From Chryseobacterium sp. MYb7 (GTDB lineage: Bacteria > Bacteroidota > Bacteroidia > Flavobacteriales > Weeksellaceae), in assembly GCF_002979455.1 (NCBI RefSeq), contig NZ_PCOU01000036.1, forward strand, positions 1 to 50,217: a stretch of 50,217 bases of DNA, written 5' to 3'. The notes under the pieces were generated by a model that saw nothing but the letters and a program-made list of their open reading frames with translations, had not been told where the DNA came from and made no database searches. This document shows, piece after piece, positions 34,045-43,598 of the stretch. Position 1 is the stretch's first letter. Every line of letters begins with the position of its first letter. The position numbers were made by a program, and so were the translations under genes.

Positions 34045-36051
34045 ATGTCTGAAAACATTCAACAAAAGATAGAACAGCTCCGCAAAGAGCTTCACCAGCA
34101 TAACGAAAACTATTACCTACTGGATACTCCCACCATTTCGGATTTTGAATTCGATATGCTTCTGGAAGAACTTCAGGATCTGGAAGCCAGGTACCCCGAA
34201 TTTTATGATGAAAACTCTCCATCAGTACGTGTAGGTGGCGGTGTTACCAAGGTTTTCCCTACAATCCAGCATAAATTCAGAATGTATTCACTGGATAATT
34301 CCTATGATTTTGACGATCTGGAAGACTGGGAAAAGAGAATCATCAAAACCATTGACGATCCTGTAGAATTTGTTGCTGAGCTGAAATATGATGGTGCTTC
34401 TATTTCCATCCTTTATGAAAACGGAAAGCTGTCGCAGGCTGTTACCCGTGGCGATGGTTTTCAGGGAGATGAGATTACCCCGAATGTAAGAACCATTTCA
34501 GATATTCCTTTGACTTTAAAGGGTGATTTCCCAGCTCATTTTTTTATGCGTGGTGAAATTTATCTGACCAGAAAAAACTTTGATAAACTGAATGTACTGC
34601 GTGAGGAAGAAGGACTAGATCCTTTCATGAATCCAAGAAACACAGCCAGCGGAAGTTTGAAAATGCAGGACAGCGCTGAGGTAAGAAAACGTGCACTTTC
34701 TTCTGTACTGTATCAGTTTATCTCCGAGGATATTCCTGCAGAAACGCATTGGGAATTGCTTCAGAAAGCTCAGGGCTGGGGCTTCAAAACCTCACAGCAG
34801 GCCAAATTATGTAAAACGATGGCTGAAGTACAGGAATTTATTACGTTCTGGGATACAGAGCGCCATAACCTTCCTTTTGAAATTGACGGTATCGTTTTAA
34901 AAGTGAATTCATTACAGCAGCAGAGACAGCTTGGTTATACAGCCAAATCTCCACGTTGGGCAATGGCTTATAAATTTAAAGCGGAAAAAGTAGAGACAGA
35001 GCTTCAAAGTGTGTCTTATCAGGTGGGAAGAACAGGTGCTATCACTCCTGTTGCCAACCTTAAACCTGTTTTGCTGGCCGGAACAATTGTAAAAAGAGCT
35101 TCTCTTCATAATGAGGATATCATCAAGAAACTGGATCTTCATGAGAATGATTTTGTGTATGTAGAAAAAGGAGGTGAAATTATTCCGAAAATTGTTGGGG
35201 TAAATACGGATAAAAGAACAGAGGAAAGCAAAGAAATAGAATACATCAAACATTGCCCTGAATGCGGTACTGAACTGGTAAAAATTGAAGATCAGGCGAT
35301 TCATTTCTGTCCGAACGAACTTCACTGTCCGCCACAGGTAGTAGGAAGAATGATTCACTATGTTTCCAGAAAAGCTTTAAATATTGACAACCTTGGAAGT
35401 GAAACCATAGAACAGCTCTACAGAGAAAAACTGATTGAAAATCCTGCTGACTTTTATGTTTTAACGAAAGAACAGCTTCTTCCACTAGAAAGAATGGCTG
35501 AGAAATCTGCTCAAAACATCATTACAGGAATCGAAAAATCCAAAGAAATTCCTTTTGAGAAAGTACTATATGGAATCGGGATCAAGCATGTAGGAGAAAC
35601 CGTTGCCAAAAAACTGGTAAAAAACTTTCCAACGATTGAAGAATTGAAAAATGCTACTACAGAAGAGCTTTGCCAGGTAGAAGATATCGGGGCGAAAATT
35701 GCGGTAAGTATTGTAGAGTTTTTCCAGAATTCGGAAAATCTATTGATGATCGAGCGCTTGAAATCTTACGGAGTACAACTTGAAAAAGGAGAAAGTACAA
35801 ATGAAGTTTTATCCAATGTTTTAGAGGGAAAAACATTTCTTTTCACCGGAAAATTGTCTTTATTTACGAGAGAATCTGCTGAAGAAATGGTAGAAAAGCA
35901 TGGCGGGAAAAATATTTCTGCCGTTTCGAAAAACCTTAACTACCTTGTGGTAGGTGAAAAAGCAGGAAGTAAGCTGAAAAAAGCTCAGGATATCGGAACT
36001 ATTGAAATCCTGGATGAACAGCAGTTCCTGGATTTGATTGAGAAACAATAA
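34045..36051 (+). CDS. ligA: NAD-dependent DNA ligase
   Basis: This is a 668-aa ligase. An N-terminal Ia domain (HNENYYLLDTPTISDFEFD) is followed by the adenylation domain with the nucleophilic Lys in ELKYDGAS (about residue 114). Next come the OB fold (ARTGAITPVANLKPV type: RTGAITPVANL), the four-Cys zinc finger (HCPECGTELVK...FCPNELHCP), helix-hairpin-helix repeats (YGIGIKHVGETVAKKL) and a C-terminal BRCT domain (GKTFLFTGKLSLFTRESAEEMV). It seals nicks in replication and repair. I chose the start at 34045 because the frame upstream (33895-34044) encodes an unrelated hydrophobic stretch and contains the promoter. Confidence 0.96.
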   Translation: MSENIQQKIEQLRKELHQHNENYYLLDTPTISDFEFDMLLEELQDLEARYPEFYDENSPSVRVGGGVTKVFPTIQHKFRMYSLDNSYDFDDLEDWEKRIIKTIDDPVEFVAELKYDGASISILYENGKLSQAVTRGDGFQGDEITPNVRTISDIPLTLKGDFPAHFFMRGEIYLTRKNFDKLNVLREEEGLDPFMNPRNTASGSLKMQDSAEVRKRALSSVLYQFISEDIPAETHWELLQKAQGWGFKTSQQAKLCKTMAEVQEFITFWDTERHNLPFEIDGIVLKVNSLQQQRQLGYTAKSPRWAMAYKFKAEKVETELQSVSYQVGRTGAITPVANLKPVLLAGTIVKRASLHNEDIIKKLDLHENDFVYVEKGGEIIPKIVGVNTDKRTEESKEIEYIKHCPECGTELVKIEDQAIHFCPNELHCPPQVVGRMIHYVSRKALNIDNLGSETIEQLYREKLIENPADFYVLTKEQLLPLERMAEKSAQNIITGIEKSKEIPFEKVLYGIGIKHVGETVAKKLVKNFPTIEELKNATTEELCQVEDIGAKIAVSIVEFFQNSENLLMIERLKSYGVQLEKGESTNEVLSNVLEGKTFLFTGKLSLFTRESAEEMVEKHGGKNISAVSKNLNYLVVGEKAGSKLKKAQDIGTIEILDEQQFLDLIEKQ

Positions 36052-36071
36052 ATATTATTAATAATTATTTA

Positions 36072-36117
36072 GTAAACCATTAAGATATTTCTCTTAATGG
36101 TTTACTTTTGCTTTTTT
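36072..36117 (+). terminator. ligA terminator
   Basis: GTAAACCATTAAGA / TCTTAATGGTTTAC is a perfect 14-bp stem (36072-36085, 36092-36105) followed by TTTTGCTTTTTT. The 3' strand and T tract also read TACTTTTG (36103-36110), a -7 box for the next gene. Confidence 0.85.
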
Positions 36118-36143
36118 AATTAAATAAGCTACTAAACTAACCC

Positions 36144-38873
36144 ATGAAAAAACTCTACTTAATTATCTCTATGATATTTTTTGCCTTATTTCAGGCACAA
36201 ATTGTTAATATTCCTGATGCCAATTTTATGGCAAAATTACTTAGTGCTACCAGCAATACGAATCAAATAGCTAAAAATTTGGCCGGAGCATGGACTAAGG
36301 TTGATCTGAATAATGATGGACAAATTCAAGTATCTGAAGCAATAAATCTTAGTTATCTGGATTTATCATCTTCTCCGAATACAAATTATATGTCAAATCT
36401 TTCAGGAATTGAAAGTTTTATTAATCTAATTTCTTTAGATCTTAACAGAAACAATCTTACCAACATCAATTTAAGCCTTCCTAATCTGGAAAAATTAGTT
36501 GTAAACAACAATGGTGTTACTTCTCTTGGTATTCAAAATTGTCCAAAATTAAAGAATTTAGATATTTCTAACCATGGCTTTACTGCATTGGATATACAAA
36601 GTACATCTCTTAAAAATATTGTTGTGGGTGTAAGTTCAAATCCGTTTAGTATGACCTTTCAAAATCTCCCGAATTTGGAAACCGTAATGATGTTTAAGGC
36701 TCCTATTGTTTCCTTGGATCTAAGCAACAAACCTACTCTTAAAAATGTACGTCTTGAGGAAATGGATATTTTAACAAGCCTGAATTTACAGGGTTGTAAT
36801 ATGCTGAATGAAGTACAGCTTACAAAACTCTACGCTTTACCTTCTTTAAATCTCCAGAACCTGCCTGAATTAAAAAATGTATATTGTTCATATGGGTCTA
36901 ATTTGCAAAGTATGCAACTAACTAATAGTTCAAATATTAATATTTTACATATAAATAATAATAAATTATCTAACATAGATATCAGTACACTTAATAATCT
37001 GGTAGATTTTAATATAAATAATAATATATTAACATCATTGAATGTAAGCAATCACAATCTTTTAGAAAGCTTAGAGTGTGGATTCAACAATATTACTAAT
37101 CTTAATCTCCAAAATACTCCTGCTCTGAAAGTACTTAATTGCTCATCAAATATGCTGCAAAATCTCAATTTACAATCCTCTCTTCTATTAATGTCATTAA
37201 ATTGTACTAATAATAGCCTCACAACCTTAGATCTTTCAATGTTATCAAAATTAAACAGTTTAGGTTGCGGAGATAATAATTTACAGACTTTGGATATTAC
37301 TCATAATCCACTTTTAACAAGCATAAATTGCAGCTCCAATAATTTAAAATTTCTTTTTGCAAAAAATGGAGCATTACAAGCTCATATGTGTAACTTTAGC
37401 TTTAATAATTTATTAAAGTATATTTGTTGTGATCCGAATCAAATTGATAATTTCGCGTATTACGCTAACTATAACGGAATTAATTCTGCTGTTGTAATTA
37501 ATTCTTACTGTTCTTTTACTCCGGGTGGTAGTTCTTATACAATTCAAGGAAATACAAAATATGATAGTAATGGGAATGGATGTGACTCCAATGATTTAAA
37601 TAAAGTATTGCAGCAATTTAATATTACTAATGGATCTGTATCAGCAACTTTTATTGCTAACAATTCTGGAAATCATTCTATTGCTGTAGGAGCCGGAACC
37701 CATACACTAACTCCCATTTTAGAAAATCCTGCCTATTGGACAATTTCACCAAGTTCTTTGACAGTAAATTTCCCATCCCAAGCAAGTCCATTGACTCAAA
37801 ATTTCTGCTTAACATCGAACGGAACCCATAATGATCTTGAAGTCTTAATTATTCCTACTACAGCTGCCGTTCCGGGATTTGATACAAAATACAAAATTAT
37901 TTACAAAAATAAGGGAACAGTTGCCCAATCAGGAAATGTTGTTTTCAATTTCAATGATAACCTGATGAATTTCCTGAATGCAACCGTTTCTCCCGATACT
38001 CAATCCACAGGAATTTTAACATGGAATTTCACCAATCTTCTTCCTTTACAACAGAAAGAGATCACAGTAACTTTGAAATTAAATACACCAACACAAACTC
38101 CAGCTTTAAATGGAGGTGATATTTTACATTACACAGCACAAATCATTGGAGCTACTGATGAAACGCCTGCTGACAATACCTTCACATTGAACCAAACTGT
38201 TGTCAATTCTTTTGATCCGAATGATAAAACCTGTCTGGAAGGAACTTCCATTTCTCAAACTCAGGTGGGAGACTATGTACATTACCTGATCAGATTTGAA
38301 AATACAGGAACAGCAAACGCAAAGAATATTGTGGTGAAAGATGAAATTGACACAACTAAATTTGATATTTCTTCCCTAGTAGCGTTAAACGGAAGTCATA
38401 ATTTTGTTACAAGAATTACAAATCCGAATACAGTAGAATTCATCTTTGAAAACATCCAACTGCCTTTTGATGATGCCAATAATGACGGATATGTTTCATT
38501 TAAGATTAAAACAAAATCTACCTTAACTATTGGCAACAGCTTCAGTAATACAGCCAATATTTACTTCGATTACAACCATCCGATTGTTACCAATACATAC
38601 ACAACAAGTGTTCAAAATGTATTAGCAACAGCAGAAACGAGTAAACAAAACGCTATTATTTCGATCTATCCTAATCCGGTAAAAGATGTTTTAAATATTC
38701 AATCTAAAAATGAAATTGTAAAAGCTGAAATCTATGATGCAGCCGGAAGAATTATCAGTTCAATAAATGTAAAAGAAAACTCAATCTCTGTTTCAGAACT
38801 TTCTAAAGGAAACTATATTCTAAAAGCTTTCGCGAAAGATAAAGTAATGGTACAGAAGTTTATTAAGTATTAA
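36144..38873 (+). CDS. Leucine-rich-repeat protein with T9SS sorting domain
   Basis: This is a 909-aa protein in four parts. A signal peptide (about 1-19) precedes an EF-hand-like KVDLNNDGQIQVSEA (about 52-66). Some 15-18 leucine-rich repeats of the L.L..N.L..L type run to about residue 435. After a Cys-rich cap, YDSNGNGCDSND starts a beta-rich region holding a conserved-repeat-type domain (FDPNDKTCLEG...YFDYNHPIVTN). The last about 75 residues form a type A T9SS sorting domain (ISIYPNPVKDVLNIQ...KFIKY). It is expected to be displayed at the surface or released. Binding to another protein or surface is inferred from the repeats; no enzymatic motif is visible. Confidence 0.92.
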   Translation: MKKLYLIISMIFFALFQAQIVNIPDANFMAKLLSATSNTNQIAKNLAGAWTKVDLNNDGQIQVSEAINLSYLDLSSSPNTNYMSNLSGIESFINLISLDLNRNNLTNINLSLPNLEKLVVNNNGVTSLGIQNCPKLKNLDISNHGFTALDIQSTSLKNIVVGVSSNPFSMTFQNLPNLETVMMFKAPIVSLDLSNKPTLKNVRLEEMDILTSLNLQGCNMLNEVQLTKLYALPSLNLQNLPELKNVYCSYGSNLQSMQLTNSSNINILHINNNKLSNIDISTLNNLVDFNINNNILTSLNVSNHNLLESLECGFNNITNLNLQNTPALKVLNCSSNMLQNLNLQSSLLLMSLNCTNNSLTTLDLSMLSKLNSLGCGDNNLQTLDITHNPLLTSINCSSNNLKFLFAKNGALQAHMCNFSFNNLLKYICCDPNQIDNFAYYANYNGINSAVVINSYCSFTPGGSSYTIQGNTKYDSNGNGCDSNDLNKVLQQFNITNGSVSATFIANNSGNHSIAVGAGTHTLTPILENPAYWTISPSSLTVNFPSQASPLTQNFCLTSNGTHNDLEVLIIPTTAAVPGFDTKYKIIYKNKGTVAQSGNVVFNFNDNLMNFLNATVSPDTQSTGILTWNFTNLLPLQQKEITVTLKLNTPTQTPALNGGDILHYTAQIIGATDETPADNTFTLNQTVVNSFDPNDKTCLEGTSISQTQVGDYVHYLIRFENTGTANAKNIVVKDEIDTTKFDISSLVALNGSHNFVTRITNPNTVEFIFENIQLPFDDANNDGYVSFKIKTKSTLTIGNSFSNTANIYFDYNHPIVTNTYTTSVQNVLATAETSKQNAIISIYPNPVKDVLNIQSKNEIVKAEIYDAAGRIISSINVKENSISVSELSKGNYILKAFAKDKVMVQKFIKY

Positions 38874-38892
38874 ACTTACCCAATATTTATGT

Positions 38893-38924
38893 AAAAAGGC
38901 TGTGATCTATTTCACAGCCTTTTT
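38893..38924. terminator. Bidirectional terminator
   Basis: AAAAAGGCTGTGA / TCACAGCCTTTTT is a perfect 13-bp stem with a 6-nt loop. A tracts and T tracts on both sides serve the convergent genes ending at 38873 and 38956. Confidence 0.88.
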
Positions 38925-38955
38925 AATATTTTGAATATATCTTAAAATTCATATT

Positions 38956-39414
38956 TTACTTGAAAACAATAATCGTATACGGATTTTTCTGTCCCGCTTT
39001 AGGTAAAATCAACCTGATATGCTCTTTATTCTTGTAATAATCTGCATAGGATTCTTTGGTGATAATCTTTCCTTTTTCAGTTTCTTTATATCCTGCCGTC
39101 AATATCAGCTTAAGATATTGATCATATTCTTTTTTATCTTTAAACTCAAATTCAATTCTGTTTTCTGATTTTTCTTCTTTGTATTCAAACTTTCCGATTT
39201 TTGAGGTGTAGTCAGGGGAATCATATTCAGTTAAAAGGAAACCAAGCCCTTCTGTTCTGTCATAAAATTGAAACTGAAGCTGTTTCATTTCTTTTTTAAA
39301 CTCATTCATGGTAAGTTTATTGAATTCATTAAGCTTCTCTAATGTGAAAGTCTGTGCAGAAAGCTGAATACTCAGTAAAACTGAAAATAATAAGAGCCCA
39401 AAAGTTTTTCTCAT
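38956..39414 (-). CDS. Small secreted protein of unknown function
   Basis: This is a 152-aa protein with a signal peptide (about 1-20, RKTFGLLLFSVLLSIQLSAQ). The mature part is rich in Lys and Glu, with paired segments around FKKEMKQLQFQFYDRTEG and YDQYLKLILTAGYKETEKGK, and ends in a hydrophobic strand. I do not recognise a family. It starts 31 bp after the histidine kinase and is followed by a terminator, so it is probably the last gene of the kdp transcript. The ATG at 39414 was preferred because it begins the signal peptide. Confidence 0.75.
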   Translation of the reverse strand: MRKTFGLLLFSVLLSIQLSAQTFTLEKLNEFNKLTMNEFKKEMKQLQFQFYDRTEGLGFLLTEYDSPDYTSKIGKFEYKEEKSENRIEFEFKDKKEYDQYLKLILTAGYKETEKGKIITKESYADYYKNKEHIRLILPKAGQKNPYTIIVFK

Positions 39415-39445
39415 TTCTATTTTTATGGCAAATATAAAATAATCC

Positions 39446-41161
39446 TTATGAAACCGGCAATCTGAAGTAAAATGTACTTCCATTATTCAGGGAGCTTTTC
39501 ACTCCTATTTCTCCGTGTTGTTTTTCAATAAAGTTTTTTGAAATGGCTAATCCCAGCCCTGTTCCGTTCTGATGTTCTCCCGGAACCTGAAAATAACGGT
39601 CAAAGATCTGGCGGTGGTATTTTTCATCAATTCCGCTTCCGGTATCAATTATACTGAACTGAATAAATGAATCCAGTTTTTCTACCACAATCTTAATATT
39701 TTCATCCTGAAAAGAATGTTTCACCGCATTGGTCAGGAAATTATTCATGACCCAGACTGTTTTATCAAAATCTGCGGTTACCGCATCAGTTTCTTCCAGA
39801 AGATATTCTGTACTAATCGAAATATTTTTCTGCTCGGCCAATTTTTCAACATTCTTTACAGCGGTCTGTACAATTTCTTTAGGTGAACATTTTTCAATGG
39901 TCAGTCTAATATTTCCGGATTCTACCTGAGAAAGATTCAGCAATTCTCCGGTGATATCCAATAAACGTTGTCCGTCTTCATTGATACTTTTCAACAATTC
40001 CTGCTGCTGCTCATTCAGTTCTCCGAACTTTTGGTTTCCCAAAAGCTGAACTCCCATTTTTATAGCTGAAATTGGGGTTTTCAGTTCATGGGAAATGGTT
40101 GCAATAAAATTGGTTTTCGCAAAATCCAGTTCTTTAAAAGGAGTAATATTTCTCAGCAAAATTACCTTTCCGATATATTTTTTTTCCTTTTCGCCAGTTT
40201 TTACAATATTAATGGGAACAATATCCTGTTCAAAATAATTCTCTTTATTATCACGGACAATTTTGATAGGGTCTTTTACCGGATGGTCTATATTTTTCAA
40301 TAGTTCACGCATCAGATCATTGTTGATAGCTACTTCATGAGCTGTTTTTCCAATAATATCTTCTTTATGGAGATTCGTGATTTTCAATGCTTCATCATTA
40401 ATCATGTAGATGAAATGATTCTCATCCAGACCAATCACCGCATCATGCATGTTATTAACCAGCGTTTCGATTCGTTTTTTATCCATCAACTGCTTAGAAA
40501 GTGTACTGCTTTCGTACTCCTGAAGTTTTTCCGCCATGGTATTGAATGAATCTGCCAGACTGCTGAACTCTTCACTTCCTTTGAAATGAACTCTTTCATT
40601 ATAGTTTTTATCAGCAATCTGTTTGATACTGAAAGTAAGCTGATTGATGGGCTCCGCAATGGTTTGTGGTAAATTGAAAAGCAGAATAAAAGCAATCAGA
40701 AAGCATACGGTTCCTAAACTTACGATCCAAAAGGTGGCATTTTCTGCTGTAATAATCGCAATATCACTTTTCCGTTCTATACCTTTCATATTCAAAGACA
40801 TAATCTTGGCAAGATCCTCACGGATGAGTTTTTCTTTATTGATATCAGGAGCTTTCAGATAGCTGTTGAAATGCAGATTTAGATTCTGAGTGGCTTCTTT
40901 TTCACCAAATTCTGTAAGGTTCTTTTCCTGCAGTTTGTTATTCTTCTGAAAATCTGCTACCGCAACAGTGCTGTCTGTACTGATGTTATCCAGCGCCAGA
41001 AGCATATTTTTAGAGAATTCCAGACTGTTGTAATTAGCTGTAAGAATTTTCTCAGTATCGGATTTTAATTTATTGATATATACAGAACCTATTACTGAAA
41101 GCAGAACAATCAGCAGAAATAAAAGGCCAACGCCTAAGGTAAGTTTCGTTTTAAGTTTCAT
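39446..41161 (-). CDS. HAMP-PAS sensor histidine kinase
   Basis: This is a 571-aa membrane kinase with TM1 at about 8-29, a periplasmic helical segment, and TM2 at about 143-165. It continues with HAMP (about 166-220), PAS (about 228-345) and HisKA with the phospho-accepting His in ISHELKTP (about residue 358). The HATPase domain has a NNFLTNAVKHS N-box, DTGSGI and GTGLGLAISKNF. It starts 6 bp after the kdpD-type gene. Together they look like a KdpD whose sensor and kinase halves are separate proteins, with this protein as the kinase for the sigma-54 regulator at 48514. That pairing is inference. Confidence 0.9.
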   Translation of the reverse strand: MKLKTKLTLGVGLLFLLIVLLSVIGSVYINKLKSDTEKILTANYNSLEFSKNMLLALDNISTDSTVAVADFQKNNKLQEKNLTEFGEKEATQNLNLHFNSYLKAPDINKEKLIREDLAKIMSLNMKGIERKSDIAIITAENATFWIVSLGTVCFLIAFILLFNLPQTIAEPINQLTFSIKQIADKNYNERVHFKGSEEFSSLADSFNTMAEKLQEYESSTLSKQLMDKKRIETLVNNMHDAVIGLDENHFIYMINDEALKITNLHKEDIIGKTAHEVAINNDLMRELLKNIDHPVKDPIKIVRDNKENYFEQDIVPINIVKTGEKEKKYIGKVILLRNITPFKELDFAKTNFIATISHELKTPISAIKMGVQLLGNQKFGELNEQQQELLKSINEDGQRLLDITGELLNLSQVESGNIRLTIEKCSPKEIVQTAVKNVEKLAEQKNISISTEYLLEETDAVTADFDKTVWVMNNFLTNAVKHSFQDENIKIVVEKLDSFIQFSIIDTGSGIDEKYHRQIFDRYFQVPGEHQNGTGLGLAISKNFIEKQHGEIGVKSSLNNGSTFYFRLPVS

Positions 41162-41167
41162 TACTTT

Positions 41168-42277
41168 CTAAGATAAAATAATAATATCTATCTGTCTTTC
41201 ATTCAGCCTGTTCATCAGGGTATAGATCCAGCTGTACCCCAACATTCGCTGCCAGAAACTGGCATGAGGTTTCCCAATACAGACTGTTGTAATATTGTGA
41301 TCAATCACATATTCCAGGATTCCGTTATGAACACTGCTTTCTTTGATCCGGACTACTTTGGCACCTAATTCCTGTGCTAAATTAAAATTATTAATTAAAT
41401 ACCGCTGCTTATCCAATGCAATTTTTTCCGGATTTTCTGAGGGTTTCTGAATGTACAAAACAGTCCATGGACTGTTATAGTAGCTGGCTAATCTAGCTGT
41501 TTTACGGATAATTGTTTTGGCAATTTTCTCGTTGCTGCTGATACAGGCCAGAAATTTTATAGGTTTAAAATTTTCAGTTTTAATCTCAGTTTCCACCTTC
41601 CTTTCCACATGGGTAGCCACTTCTTTTAAAGCCAGCTCACGAAGCTGAAGAATATGCCCGCTTTGGAAAAAATTGCTCAGAGCGATCTGAATTTTTTCCT
41701 TTTTATAGATTTTTCCTTCTTTTAACCGGGTCAGCAATTCATCAGCGGTAAGATCAATGTTTACCACTTCATCTGCCAATGCCAGAATTTTATCGGGAAC
41801 ACGTTCCGCTACTTCTACTCCTGTGATTTTCTTTACCTCTTCATTCAGGCTTTCAATATGCTGGATATTCATGGCACTGATGACATTGATCCCGTTATCA
41901 AGGATTTCCAGCACATCCTGCCATCTTTTTTTATTTTTGGAACCTTCCACGTTGGTATGCGCCAATTCATCTACGAGAACTACTTCAGGATGTTCATTGA
42001 TGATAGCCTGAAGATCCATTTCTTCAAGATTCTTTCCTTTATAAAAGACCGATTTCCTTTCAATTTCAGGAAGACCTTCTGCAAGGGCTACGGTTTCTTC
42101 CCGTCCATGGGTTTCAATATAGCCAATTTTTACATCAATGCCATTTCGCAAAAGAGAATGCGCTTCCTGAAGCATACGGAAGGTTTTTCCTACGCCTGCA
42201 CTCATCCCTATATAAATTTTGAATTTTCCTTTACGGGATTTTTGAATCAGTTCTAAAAAATCTTTTGCTGATGACAT
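41168..42277 (-). CDS. kdpD: Stand-alone KdpD N-terminal sensor protein
   Basis: This is a 369-aa protein equivalent to only the cytoplasmic N-terminal part of KdpD. The KdpD domain has the Walker A-like GMSAGVGKT, then GYIETHGREET, VLVDELAHTN and NIQHIESLN. A universal-stress-protein-like domain follows (FLACISSNEKIAKTIIRKTARLA...TVCIGKPHASFWQRMLG). The transmembrane region and kinase domain of enterobacterial KdpD (about 890 aa) are absent, and the protein ends with a normal stop, so this is a true split rather than a frameshift. A separate kinase follows 6 bp later. ATG 42277 is preferred over an upstream GTG at 42310. Confidence 0.92.
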   Translation of the reverse strand: MSSAKDFLELIQKSRKGKFKIYIGMSAGVGKTFRMLQEAHSLLRNGIDVKIGYIETHGREETVALAEGLPEIERKSVFYKGKNLEEMDLQAIINEHPEVVLVDELAHTNVEGSKNKKRWQDVLEILDNGINVISAMNIQHIESLNEEVKKITGVEVAERVPDKILALADEVVNIDLTADELLTRLKEGKIYKKEKIQIALSNFFQSGHILQLRELALKEVATHVERKVETEIKTENFKPIKFLACISSNEKIAKTIIRKTARLASYYNSPWTVLYIQKPSENPEKIALDKQRYLINNFNLAQELGAKVVRIKESSVHNGILEYVIDHNITTVCIGKPHASFWQRMLGYSWIYTLMNRLNERQIDIIILS

Positions 42278-42334
42278 TGATTTTATTCTTTTTAATTTTA
42301 CTTTAAACACTTTTAAATGTGGTTAAGCTGATCA

Positions 42335-43420
42335 TTAAAACCAGGCTGCAAGACTTGTTGTAATGAAGAAATTTCCTTTTTTAAATTCATCATTTTTCGC
42401 AAAAATGGCATCTTTAGCTGTAAAACCTCTAGCTTCTGTACGAAAAACCACATTTTTAAAGATCGCATAATCTACATTGAGAGAATATCCGAAGGTCTGA
42501 AATCCATTAGAAGTTCCAGTATTGATAATCACTCCGTTTTTATCATTGTAATATTCTAATCTTCCTGCCAGCGCCCACTTGTTATCGAATTGATATTTCA
42601 TCAGAACATTCGGGCTGTACCAGATATTATACTGCTCACTTCCTTTTGATTTTTGCTCTGCACCGATATCAAATCCCAATACAGCAGAAAAGTGATCTGT
42701 CAGCTGAAAGCTTCCATACAAATCATGAAAATAACGCATTCTTTTATCTTCTTTTGCTTTATCATTCCCGATAAACGAGCTGCTGTTCAAAGTAATTTTA
42801 TCATTGGGTTTATAAGTCACCTGATGCCCAAAAGAAATACTCTGGTTTCCTTCCGGTTTTGCAATTCTTTGCCATCCATTCAATACTAATCCGCTTAAAA
42901 ACCACTTCCCATTATCTGAGGTATAAGAAATTTTGGCACCTGTTTCAAAATAGGGAGAGTTTTCCGCTGCAAAACTTCGGGTAAGGTTGATGTTATCTTT
43001 TCCTATAGCGCTTTCCCAGCCGATATGAGACGGCATGATCCCTGCATCAATCCACAGGTTTTTATTTTTAGAAATTTTGATCCCAATATTGGCTTCGTTG
43101 ACATAGCGCAGTGCATTTTGTTCAGCGGCCATATTATCCTGGGCATAAGTTCCAGCCATTAAAGCTACATTGGCACGGAGATTTTCACTCTGATAGTTGG
43201 CTTTAACCAATCCCAGATTAAGATTCATCTCATTATGCCTGTTATATGAGTATAAAAAGTTTTGACGCATATGATTGCCCGGTTCATTAAAATCATAGGT
43301 GTAAAAGAGTTCTGCATAAGCGGAAAATGTTACTTTATTTCCTATTTTCAATGAATCTGATGATTGGGCTTTTGAGAAAAACATTCCCAATACGGCACCT
43401 ATAACTAAATATTTTTTCAC
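42335..43420 (-). CDS. Outer-membrane beta-barrel protein (BBP2-like porin)
   Basis: This is a 361-aa protein with a signal peptide (about 1-18) and amphipathic strands throughout, ending in the C-terminal aromatic residue TTSLAAWF. FSAYAELFYTYDFN, NLGLVKANYQ and WIDAGIMPSHIGWESA match the pattern of putative beta-barrel porin-2 proteins. It lies between kdpC and kdpD on the same strand, with 178 bp to kdpC and 57 bp to kdpD. That suggests regulated outer-membrane passage of potassium or another ion, but no evidence for substrate exists in the sequence. Confidence 0.82.
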   Translation of the reverse strand: MKKYLVIGAVLGMFFSKAQSSDSLKIGNKVTFSAYAELFYTYDFNEPGNHMRQNFLYSYNRHNEMNLNLGLVKANYQSENLRANVALMAGTYAQDNMAAEQNALRYVNEANIGIKISKNKNLWIDAGIMPSHIGWESAIGKDNINLTRSFAAENSPYFETGAKISYTSDNGKWFLSGLVLNGWQRIAKPEGNQSISFGHQVTYKPNDKITLNSSSFIGNDKAKEDKRMRYFHDLYGSFQLTDHFSAVLGFDIGAEQKSKGSEQYNIWYSPNVLMKYQFDNKWALAGRLEYYNDKNGVIINTGTSNGFQTFGYSLNVDYAIFKNVVFRTEARGFTAKDAIFAKNDEFKKGNFFITTSLAAWF

Positions 43421-43598
43421 GTTATTTTATATATTATTTTTAGACACTAAGAAGAATTTAGCTATAAAGAAAAGTTAAGGATTTGCAAACGAATTATAAA
43501 TGAGAAATATTTTAAAATCATAGATTTTCTTAATATTGCTTAGCTCCTTCAATCATCTTAATAGTTTCAATTCTTCTTTTTGTCATGTATGAATTGAA

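Noticed and set aside
41757..42256. Two plus-strand frames opposite the KdpD-type gene
   Set aside because: They are antisense to strongly conserved KdpD motifs and are composition artefacts.
43545..43584. Short 18-codon frame after kdpC (starts MTKRRIETIKMIEGAKQY)
   Set aside because: It is too short and has no domain or conserved position that I can identify.
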